Assembly: GCF_009668025.1 (NCBI RefSeq)
Contig: NZ_WJXZ01000014.1
Coordinates: 454,448-518,447, forward strand
From: Larkinella terrae
Lineage (GTDB): Bacteria; Bacteroidota; Bacteroidia; Cytophagales; Spirosomataceae
Length of the DNA stretch: 64,000 bases
Direction of reading: 5' to 3'
In this document: piece by piece, positions 42,042 to 49,106 of the stretch
How the letters are laid out: each line of letters opens with the position of its first letter
How positions within the stretch are numbered: position 1 is the first letter of the stretch
Made by a program: the position numbers and the translations under genes
The notes under the pieces: generated by a model
Told to the model about the DNA's origin: nothing
Database searches by the model: none
The model's input: only the letters and a program-made list of their open reading frames with translations

Positions 42042-42222
42042 ATTTGAATTTAGCCTGGTTAACGAAAGGGAAGCGCAGGCAAGTCATTGTCCGTTCTTTC
42101 TCCTGAAAGAAACATTATTCAGTCTTCGATGTTGAGCATCAGGGTCAGGCTTTTCCGATTTATCGTTGAATCGGCTAACCGGGCCTGTTTTCAATTCTTA
42201 CCAACCTTAGTAACTCACAGTA

Positions 42223-42594
42223 ATGAAATCCCTGTACTGCATCGGTTTGTTGACCGTTTCGAACGTTTTTATGACACTGGCCTGGTATGGCCATCTGCAA
42301 CTCAAACAATACCCACTCTTTGCCAAACTTTCCCTTTTTGGTATTATTCTATTAAGCTGGGGGCTGGCTTTTTTCGAGTATGTTTTTCAGGTACCCGCCA
42401 ACCGCATCGGTTCCGAGGAAATGGGCGGCCCTTTTTCGCTTTTTGAGCTTAAAACCATCCAGGAAGCCGTTTCGCTGACAGTTTTTACCCTGATCACCGT
42501 TTATTTTTTCAAAACCGATAAGCTGGCCTGGAATCACATCGTCGGGTTTGCATTCATGGTTATTGCGGTTTTTTTCATCTTCAAAAAATGGTAA
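42223..42594 (+). CDS. DUF486 / small DMT-like membrane protein
   Basis: 123 residues with four hydrophobic segments (about 4-22, 34-52, 76-95, 101-120) and the typical DUF486 pattern: SNVFMTLAWYGHLQ, SWGLAFFEYVFQVPANRIGS, FSLFELKTIQEAVSLTVF, DKLAWNHIVGFAFMVIAVFF. It belongs to the fold of small multidrug-type transporters but no substrate is known. Its last 7 nt overlap the MFS gene, so the two are coupled. Confidence 0.9.
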   Translation: MKSLYCIGLLTVSNVFMTLAWYGHLQLKQYPLFAKLSLFGIILLSWGLAFFEYVFQVPANRIGSEEMGGPFSLFELKTIQEAVSLTVFTLITVYFFKTDKLAWNHIVGFAFMVIAVFFIFKKW

Positions 42595-43820
42595 AAGTCG
42601 ATACGCACCAGACCGGTAATACCAGTCTGAGGGCGCTGGATGCCGCCAATTTTCTACTGGCGGATATCCGCGATGGTATGGGGCCTTACCTGGCGATTTA
42701 CCTGCTCTCGACCCTGCACTGGAATGCACAGAACATTGGCATCGCTATGTCGGTCATGGGGATTGCTACGGTTATTGCCCAAACACCCGCCGGTGCGCTG
42801 GTGGACCGCACCCGCCGGAAACGCCTGTTTTCGATTCTGGCTTCGCTGCTGATTGCACTGGCCGCTTTGCTCACCATCCTGTGGCCCCGCTACGGGGTCA
42901 TTATGGGCGGCCAGGTCATCATGGGGGTGGCGGCAGCCTGGTTTGCACCGGCGGTGGCGGCTCTCACCCTTGGTCTGGTGGGGCCCCGGGGGTTTGATGG
43001 ACGAGTAGGCCGCAATGAAACCTTCAACCATGCCGGCAACGTTTTCGCGGCCTTGCTGGCGGGTTTAATCGGGTATTACCTGAAAACGGAAGGTATTTTC
43101 GTTCTGCTGGCCGTCATGTCGCTCCTGAGTAGTATTTCCATCTGGCGGATTCGGGAAGCCGATATCGATCATGAACGGGCTCGGGGATGCGGCCCGACTG
43201 ATAAACAGGCGAAGCCGGGGGAAAAAAACGCCGGTATTTGGGCGATCCTGAAAAACCGCTCCATTCTTTTTTTTGCGCTGGCCTGCGTCCTTTTTCATTT
43301 TGCCAATGCTGCGATGTTACCTCTGCTGGGGCAGCGGCTGGCCAAAGGCATTAACGCCGGAGCGTCGTCGGCCTATATGTCGGCCTGCATTATTGTGGCA
43401 CAACTCGTGATGATTCCCATCAGCCACCTGACCGGTCGGCTCGCTCCCAAAGGACGCAAACGGTTGCTGCTCATAGCCTTTGCGGTTTTACCTATCCGGG
43501 GTTTCCTCTATACCCTGACCAACGACCCGGTTTTGCTGATTGCTATTCAGATCCTGGACGGGGTTGGTGCCGGTATTTTCGGCGTTCTGGCCATTCTGAT
43601 TGTCGCGGACCTCACGGCCGGAAGCGGTCTTTTTAACACCACCCAGGGGGCCATTGCAACGGCGGTGGGATTGGGTGCTTCGCTCAGCAATGCGTTTGCA
43701 GGCGCTGTTCTCCAGCGGACCAGCTACAACACGGCTTTTCTAACCTTGGCCGCTATTGCCATCGTTGCGCTGGGTGTACTTTGGTTTTTTGTGCCGGAAA
43801 CCAGCCCGGAAGCCAGGTAG
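42588..43820 (+). CDS. Major facilitator superfamily transporter
   Basis: 410 residues with about twelve hydrophobic segments. The MFS motif A after helix 2 is GALVDRTRRKRLFS (about 65-78), and a second copy after helix 8 is weaker (HLTGRLAPKGRKRL). LLADIRDGMGPYLAIYLLST near the N-terminus resembles MFS proteins found with DUF486 in other bacteria. The charged central loop (about 190-215) is short. It is probably an exporter; the substrate is unknown. The start codon overlaps the stop region of the upstream gene by 7 nt. Confidence 0.9.
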   Translation: MVKVDTHQTGNTSLRALDAANFLLADIRDGMGPYLAIYLLSTLHWNAQNIGIAMSVMGIATVIAQTPAGALVDRTRRKRLFSILASLLIALAALLTILWPRYGVIMGGQVIMGVAAAWFAPAVAALTLGLVGPRGFDGRVGRNETFNHAGNVFAALLAGLIGYYLKTEGIFVLLAVMSLLSSISIWRIREADIDHERARGCGPTDKQAKPGEKNAGIWAILKNRSILFFALACVLFHFANAAMLPLLGQRLAKGINAGASSAYMSACIIVAQLVMIPISHLTGRLAPKGRKRLLLIAFAVLPIRGFLYTLTNDPVLLIAIQILDGVGAGIFGVLAILIVADLTAGSGLFNTTQGAIATAVGLGASLSNAFAGAVLQRTSYNTAFLTLAAIAIVALGVLWFFVPETSPEAR

Positions 43821-43922
43821 TGTTTTCAGGCAAAGCGACAGGTAAAACCCGGTTTTCGTAATTTTCCCCAGCGACCGACTCAAACGATGCGTTGCCACAG
43901 GCTTCCGGCAGTAACCTGCAGG

Positions 43923-43965
43923 CGCATTAATGCGTCCGGCCTTTAAACAGAAATGTGTACCTTCG
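43923..43965 (+). promoter_or_regulatory. Possible promoter and palindrome of the orphan sensor kinase
   Basis: CGCATTAATGCG (43923-43934) is a 12-bp perfect palindrome, and TACCTTCG (43958-43965) is one mismatch from TAnnTTTG, 33 nt before the ATG. The palindrome sits where the -33 element would be. Confidence 0.35.
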
Positions 43966-43997
43966 TCGTGGCCGGGTAAGGTCCCTATTGTTTTTGT

Positions 43998-45356
43998 ATG
44001 GCTGGTGACGCAGTTTTGTTTCTCTATGTTGGTTCGGTTGGAGCCATTTTCCTGTTGAATGCGTTCCAGTGGAGTTTTTCCCGCGACTGGATTTACGGGC
44101 TGTTTACCTTGCAGACGTTCATCTGGTTTGCCTATTCACTGCTCCAGCGGTTGTTTCTCTCCAACGAGACCCTGACAACGGCTGACTACATGACAATCCA
44201 TTCGGCGGTGCATAGCCTGGCGCAACTTGCGTACCTGGAACTGGTTTACCGGCTGTTTAATGTCGAAAACCGCCATCCCGGCTTGCGACGATGGTTTCGC
44301 TGGAGCCAGTTGATTGCCCTGATTTACCCGCTGACGGATGTTGCCTTCTTACTGTACACCAACAAAGCCTGGCAAACTACTTCGGTCAGTTTCGTTATTT
44401 CGACTTTGTACTGGATGCTGCTGGTGGGAAACTGCCTGCTGGGCATCTGGGTGGCCGCCCGGCGTCGGAATGCGGTCGGCTGGTTTTTTATGGCGGGGAG
44501 TTTTCTTCTGTTGTTGCACGAAACCAACTCGCTGGGCAATTACATCGGACCTTTCTACCCGACTCCAACCACCGAATCGGGCATCAACCTGGCGAAACAG
44601 ATTCTGGGTGGTGGATTGATCATCGAACTGATGTGTTTTTCGCTGGCGCTCGTTCTGCGCCAACGCCAGATTGCCGTGGCGCAGGCGGTGGAGCAAACGC
44701 AACTGGAAGCCAAACTGGTGCAGGAGCGGCTGGAAGCCGAACTGGTGCAGGAACGACTGGAAAAGGAGAAAACCGATGTGCAGCTTCGGGCGATGCAGGC
44801 GCAGGTCAATCCGCATTTTCTGTTTAACAGCCTCAATTCGCTGTCGTCGCTGATCGACGACGATCCGCAGCGGGCGAGCCGGTTTGTCGATCAACTGAGC
44901 GTCGTTTACCGGTATTTACTGCGGGCCAACGAACAACCCCTGACGACGCTGGCAAACGAACTCGACTTTATCCAGTCGTATTTCCACCTGCTGAAAACCC
45001 GCCACGGCGACGGCCTGGCCGTTACTATTCAGGTAAATGCCGACGATCTGACGCAATTGCTGCCCCCTTTGACTCTCCAGTTGCTGGTCGAAAATGCCGT
45101 CAAACACAATGTCATCTCCACTCGCCGACCGCTGTCGATTGAAATTCTGAGCGACGGCACCGGGCAACTCACCGTGCGCAACAACCTGCAACGCAAAACC
45201 ACCCGCATTTTTTCCAACGGTGTGGGCCTTTCAACCATTACGGCGCGCTACCAGAAACTCCGCCAACCCGCCCCGGTCGTCTCCGAAGAAAAAGGCCAGT
45301 TTGCAATTACTCTGCCGCTGATTGCCGCTTCAACGGATCTGGCGGAGGTAGGGTGA
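43998..45356 (+). CDS. LytS-type membrane sensor histidine kinase, orphan
   Basis: 452 residues. Seven hydrophobic segments (about 5-220) form a 7TM input domain, followed by a coiled coil and the His_kinase domain: NPHFLFNSLNSLSSLIDDDP (about 272-291; phospho-acceptor His) and the HATPase N-box LLVENAVKHNVIS (about 363-375). The coiled coil holds a direct 27-bp duplication (EAKLVQERL then EAELVQERL, 44706-44759). No LytTR response regulator lies next to it: upstream is the MFS gene 177 bp away and downstream the next gene converges with only 1 bp between stops. The partner must be encoded elsewhere. Confidence 0.9.
   Translation: MAGDAVLFLYVGSVGAIFLLNAFQWSFSRDWIYGLFTLQTFIWFAYSLLQRLFLSNETLTTADYMTIHSAVHSLAQLAYLELVYRLFNVENRHPGLRRWFRWSQLIALIYPLTDVAFLLYTNKAWQTTSVSFVISTLYWMLLVGNCLLGIWVAARRRNAVGWFFMAGSFLLLLHETNSLGNYIGPFYPTPTTESGINLAKQILGGGLIIELMCFSLALVLRQRQIAVAQAVEQTQLEAKLVQERLEAELVQERLEKEKTDVQLRAMQAQVNPHFLFNSLNSLSSLIDDDPQRASRFVDQLSVVYRYLLRANEQPLTTLANELDFIQSYFHLLKTRHGDGLAVTIQVNADDLTQLLPPLTLQLLVENAVKHNVISTRRPLSIEILSDGTGQLTVRNNLQRKTTRIFSNGVGLSTITARYQKLRQPAPVVSEEKGQFAITLPLIAASTDLAEVG
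44706..44759 (+). repeat. 27-bp tandem duplication in the kinase coiled coil
   Basis: Two adjacent 27-bp units encode EAKLVQERL and EAELVQERL and differ at three bases. The unit is nine residues, not a heptad multiple, so it shifts the coiled-coil register between membrane sensor and kinase. Confidence 0.8.
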
Positions 45357-45357
45357 A

Positions 45358-47532
45358 TCAATTGATAAACATCTCATCCACCAGCACCAAACCCGGTTTG
45401 CCTTTGCCACCGTGCCATTCGGGAAGCGTACACGGTTTGGCCACGATTTTCAGGTAGGCTACGGTTTGCGGTTTGAAGGTGCAGGTCACGTTTTTCAGGG
45501 AGTGTTCTTCCCCTTTGACGGGCATCGGCGGTTTTGTCGTCGCGAGCAGTTTTAACTGGTCGCGGCTGTCGCCCCCCCAGATTTCGACCGAGCCCGGCGG
45601 GAAAATGCCGGTGGCTTCTTCCACCATGATGCGCAGGGCCACGGACGACACGTTCACCGGTTTTTTGAATTCGGCCATCAGCACCATGTCGTTGTTGCGA
45701 ACCCCCGTCCAGTTGTTGGCCCAGGCCGGGCTGTTGGCGTTGAAGGTGCCGAGTTTGTGGTCAAAAAGTGATTTGGCTCCTTCGGCCTGGTGAACGCGGT
45801 TCAGTGGCAGTAACAGGTTGACACTGTCGGGCGTGTAGGCACATTTGTAAAAATTAAAGGTTGCCAGACTGCTTCCATACCAGCCATCTTTGTAGGCTTT
45901 GGCCTTAATGGTGGTCATATCGGTCAGGACGGTTTTATTATCGAAAACCGGTGAATGAACGCTGTCGGGTTCCGTGCCGTCGGTGGTGTACCGAATCTGT
46001 ACGCCTTTGATCGGGTGGCGCAGCAGCAGCGGCATCGATTGCGCAAAGACCACGGAAGGGTTTTTAACTTCCGGCGGATTCAGCGTGAGCGGATTTTTGC
46101 CGTCGTCTTTAAAACCGGCAATAAACGTGATGTTCTTGTGCGCTTTTTGCAACTGCTGAATTTCAGCACCGGTTAACCTGGTTTCCCACAAGGACATGGT
46201 TCTCAGACTCTTAAAATCATTGAGCTGCTTCTGCAAATCGGCGTAAGTCACTTTTGTACCCGATAAGGTCAGGCTTTTCAATTGCTTCAAAGCCGCCAGT
46301 TCTTTCAGGTCTTTGCCGGTAATATCCGTAAAATTCAAATCCAGTTTTTGCAGGTTTTCAAACTGGCCGATCGTTTTCAGATCCGCATCTTTGACCGGTA
46401 ATTTGTTGAGGTTCAGCGATACAACCTGCTTTTTGATCTCGCTCAATTCCTGCAATTTGTCAACGGAATACGTGCTTTGGTTGTAAAGATTCACCGCCAG
46501 CGCCGGAGAATCTTTGGCCAGCGGGGCAATCGTGCGGTAATCGTTGTTAAGCTTCTGAACGGTTTCTTCATCGGCCGCTGCGAAATCAAATTCCTCTTCA
46601 ACGTGGTCGGCGGGTTTAAACAGGGAAGCCGCGATGCGCCGTAAGGAATCGGAAGGAGGGAGGTCGAGAACCTTTTTGTTGAAGTCGGGACGGCTTTTCG
46701 CCCAGAGCGTCAGGATCGTAATTTCATCCGTCGTCAGCTGTGTTTTGCCCGTCGGCGGCATATGTTTTTTGTCTTCCAGCGGCAGGTGAATACGCTCGAA
46801 CATCAAACCGGGATTTGCACTGTCAGCGCGGAATAACTTGCCGGATTTGCCGCCTTTCAAAATGGCTTCCACATCCGCCAGATTCAGTTGCCCCTTCAGT
46901 TTTTCGGGATTGTGGCAACTGACGCACTTCTGTTCAAAAATCGGTTTGATGACGTCATTAAACACCAGTGCCTGATCGATCGCAACCGGTTCGACTTTCC
47001 CCTGTTTGATAATTGGCCCGGTAATGAAGTTGTCGCCGTGCGTGATCACCGCCCCATAATGGCCCGCAACAATCAGGAATAAAACCGCCAAAACCGCCCC
47101 GGACCGGGCCACCGGCGCTTTGTACCATTGTTGGTTCCGGCTCCAGTAAATCAGGCAGGAAAGGTAGAAAAGCCCGATACCGGTCCATTTGTGCCACTGC
47201 AAAACGTCGCCGGAATACCCATCTTCCTTCGACAAAAACAGGCCCATCACGACCGTTATAGCAGCCGATAACGTCCCCACCAGCAGCAGGTTGGCGAGAA
47301 AACCGCGGTAAAAGGCATTGGCGGCATACGAAGGATTGAACCGGAAAAGCTCCATCGCCATCGCCAGCAACAGAATGACAATCGGGAAATGGAGGATGAG
47401 CGGGTGCATTCGTCCGAGGGGTTGCACCCAGGTCGGCACCACAATTTTACTCTCAAAAACCAGCAGAAATAGAATAAAAATGGCGAAAGCAAACAACGCC
47501 TGCTCGGCCAGACTCTCGACCTTTTTAGTCAT
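45358..47532 (-). CDS. Membrane-anchored c-type cytochrome with DUF2231, LRR-like and beta-hexosaminidase C-terminal domains
   Basis: 724 residues from the ATG at 47532 (a GTG lies one codon upstream). Five hydrophobic segments (about 10-175) fit the DUF2231 domain; then a planctomycete-type cytochrome c with CVSCH in FEQKCVSCHNPEKLKGQL (about 205); then leucine-rich repeats (about 365-465: LKTIGQFENLQKLDLNFTDI, LKELAALKQLKSLTLSGTKV, FKSLRTMSLWETRLTGAEI); then a CHB_HEX_C_1/FN3-associated domain (VQIRYTTDGTEPDSVHSPVF, about 510-530) and a discoidin-like end. It ends the group DUF1549/DUF1553, DUF1501, this gene. Its job is unknown; electron transfer at the outer face of the inner membrane combined with carbohydrate or protein contact is suggested by the domains. 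Confidence 0.88.
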   Translation of the reverse strand: MTKKVESLAEQALFAFAIFILFLLVFESKIVVPTWVQPLGRMHPLILHFPIVILLLAMAMELFRFNPSYAANAFYRGFLANLLLVGTLSAAITVVMGLFLSKEDGYSGDVLQWHKWTGIGLFYLSCLIYWSRNQQWYKAPVARSGAVLAVLFLIVAGHYGAVITHGDNFITGPIIKQGKVEPVAIDQALVFNDVIKPIFEQKCVSCHNPEKLKGQLNLADVEAILKGGKSGKLFRADSANPGLMFERIHLPLEDKKHMPPTGKTQLTTDEITILTLWAKSRPDFNKKVLDLPPSDSLRRIAASLFKPADHVEEEFDFAAADEETVQKLNNDYRTIAPLAKDSPALAVNLYNQSTYSVDKLQELSEIKKQVVSLNLNKLPVKDADLKTIGQFENLQKLDLNFTDITGKDLKELAALKQLKSLTLSGTKVTYADLQKQLNDFKSLRTMSLWETRLTGAEIQQLQKAHKNITFIAGFKDDGKNPLTLNPPEVKNPSVVFAQSMPLLLRHPIKGVQIRYTTDGTEPDSVHSPVFDNKTVLTDMTTIKAKAYKDGWYGSSLATFNFYKCAYTPDSVNLLLPLNRVHQAEGAKSLFDHKLGTFNANSPAWANNWTGVRNNDMVLMAEFKKPVNVSSVALRIMVEEATGIFPPGSVEIWGGDSRDQLKLLATTKPPMPVKGEEHSLKNVTCTFKPQTVAYLKIVAKPCTLPEWHGGKGKPGLVLVDEMFIN

Positions 47533-47553
47533 CACAAAATCAATCCAGTGGGT

Positions 47554-49008
47554 TTAGGCAATCAGGTCATTCACTACTTTCCCGGACACGTCCGTCAGTC
47601 GATACCGGCGTCCGAGGTGTTTGAAAATCAGTTTTTCGTGGTTCAGGCCCATCTGGTGCAAAATCGTCGCCTGAAAATCGTGGACGTGCACCGGATTTTG
47701 CGCGATGTTGTAGCCCAGCTCGTCGGTTTCGCCGTACACGATGCCCGGTTTGATGCCGCCACCGGCCATCCAGATCGTGAAGCAGCGGGGGTGGTGATCA
47801 CGCCCGTAATTGTCGGCGGTCAGTTTGCCCTGCGTGTAGCTGGTCCGGCCAAATTCACCGCCCCAAATGACGAGCGTTTCGTCCAGCAAACCGCGTTGTT
47901 TCAGGTCGGTCACCAAAGCCGCAGACGCCTGGTCGACATCTTTCGCCTGTTTGGCAATCTCGAACGGCAAATTCCCGTGCTGATCCCAGCCCTGGTGGTA
48001 GAGTTGCACAAAACGAACGCCATTTTCTGATAATTTCCTCGCCAGCAGGCAGTTCGCGGCAAAGGTTCCCGGCACCAGGCATTCCGGGCCGTAGAGTTTA
48101 ATGATGTCGTCCGATTCTTTCGACAGGTCCATCACCTCCGGAACGGCGGTTTGCATCCGGTACGCCATCTCGTATTGCTTCACTTTGGCCGTAATTTCCG
48201 GGTCACCAAATTCCTGATACGCCATGTCGTTCAGTTGCGCCAGGTTGTCGAGCATATCCCGACGGGCGTGGCGGTCCATGCCTTCCGGATCGCGGAGGTA
48301 CAAAACCGGGTCTTCGCCCTTGCTGAACTGCACGCCCTGGTGAATGGAATCCAGAAAACCGTTCGACCACAATTTGGAATACACGCCCTGCCCGTTCCCA
48401 ATCCCGCGCGACAGCAAAACCGTGAAATTGGGCAGGTTTTTGTTTTCATTTCCGAGCCCGTAACTCAGCCACGAACCCATGCTCGGGCGGTTTCCCTGCT
48501 GCGAGCCGGTTTGCAGAAACGTCAGGGCCGGATCGTGGTTGATGGCTTCGGTGTACATCGATTTCACGATGCAGAGGTCATCCACAATTTTGGCGGTGTA
48601 GGGAAACAGATCGCTGACCCACGCCCGCGACTGGCCGTACTGCTGGAAATTGACGAACGACCCCACCAGCGGAAACGACGCCTGGTTGGCGGTCATCCCG
48701 GTTAGCCGCTGCGTACCGCGCACGGAGGGCGGAATTTCCTGCCCCATCATGGCCCGCAATTTGGGTTTATAATCGAACAACTCCTGCTGCGAAGGAGCGC
48801 CATTCTGGAACAGATAGATCACGCGTTTGGCCTTGGGCGCAAAGTGCGGAATACCGGGCGGTAAGCTATCATCATCGGCGCTGTTGCCACCAAACAGATC
48901 CGGGATCATCAGCGATCCTAAAGCCGCACTACCCAGTCCTAAACTCAGCCGGGACAAAAAGCGACGCCGGTTAAAATTAAAGCCGTGTTCTAAGATTTCC
49001 TTTTCCAT
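47554..49008 (-). CDS. DUF1501 family protein, Tat-exported
   Basis: 484 residues with a Tat signal (NRRRFLSRLSLGLGSAALG, about 14-32). The DUF1501 (sulfatase/alkaline phosphatase-like fold) is seen in KRVIYLFQNGAPSQQELFDY, FVQLYHQGWDQHGNLPFEIA and the C-terminal LVIWGGEFGRTSYTQGKL, GRDHHPRCFTIWMAGGGIKP (about 370-415). In planctomycetes and verrucomicrobia it is nearly always encoded with a DUF1549/DUF1553 cytochrome, as here, where that gene lies 98 bp upstream. Function not established; the pair is thought to act in extracytoplasmic carbohydrate or sulfated-glycan breakdown. Confidence 0.9.
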   Translation of the reverse strand: MEKEILEHGFNFNRRRFLSRLSLGLGSAALGSLMIPDLFGGNSADDDSLPPGIPHFAPKAKRVIYLFQNGAPSQQELFDYKPKLRAMMGQEIPPSVRGTQRLTGMTANQASFPLVGSFVNFQQYGQSRAWVSDLFPYTAKIVDDLCIVKSMYTEAINHDPALTFLQTGSQQGNRPSMGSWLSYGLGNENKNLPNFTVLLSRGIGNGQGVYSKLWSNGFLDSIHQGVQFSKGEDPVLYLRDPEGMDRHARRDMLDNLAQLNDMAYQEFGDPEITAKVKQYEMAYRMQTAVPEVMDLSKESDDIIKLYGPECLVPGTFAANCLLARKLSENGVRFVQLYHQGWDQHGNLPFEIAKQAKDVDQASAALVTDLKQRGLLDETLVIWGGEFGRTSYTQGKLTADNYGRDHHPRCFTIWMAGGGIKPGIVYGETDELGYNIAQNPVHVHDFQATILHQMGLNHEKLIFKHLGRRYRLTDVSGKVVNDLIA

Positions 49009-49018
49009 TTTATGTATC

Positions 49019-49104
49019 CACGGACTGGTAGTCCGTGTTTTTTGCCTTACTTTTCTTTGCGTTAATTTCGAAGATTGAACCCACGGACTGCCAGTCCGTG
49101 GTAC
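49019..49104. repeat. Paired hairpins CACGGACT/AGTCCGTG between DUF1501 and DUF1549 genes
   Basis: Two hairpins, CACGGACT-GGT-AGTCCGTG (49019-49037) and CCACGGACT-GCC-AGTCCGTGG (49081-49101, then TAC), lie 43 bp apart and can also pair with each other as one long inverted repeat. The word GTACCACGGAC recurs at 13371-13412. Confidence 0.7.
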
Positions 49105-49106
49105 TT

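Larger units (their letters stand above)
41834..42222. other. Divergent intergenic region, 389 bp
   Basis: This lies between the dehydrogenase pair and the small membrane protein. It holds a hairpin at 41890-41915 and a -7-like box TAACTTTG at 42034-42041. A forward frame from 42087 overlaps the true gene in another phase and has no domain character. Confidence 0.45.

Noticed and set aside
42087-42446. 119-codon forward frame overlapping the DUF486 gene
   Set aside because: The DUF486 frame in the other phase has clear family motifs and four helices; this one has none.
44349-44894. Long reverse frames inside the orphan kinase and elsewhere
   Set aside because: They are antisense shadows of G/C-rich coding regions with Arg/Gln/His-rich, domain-free translations.
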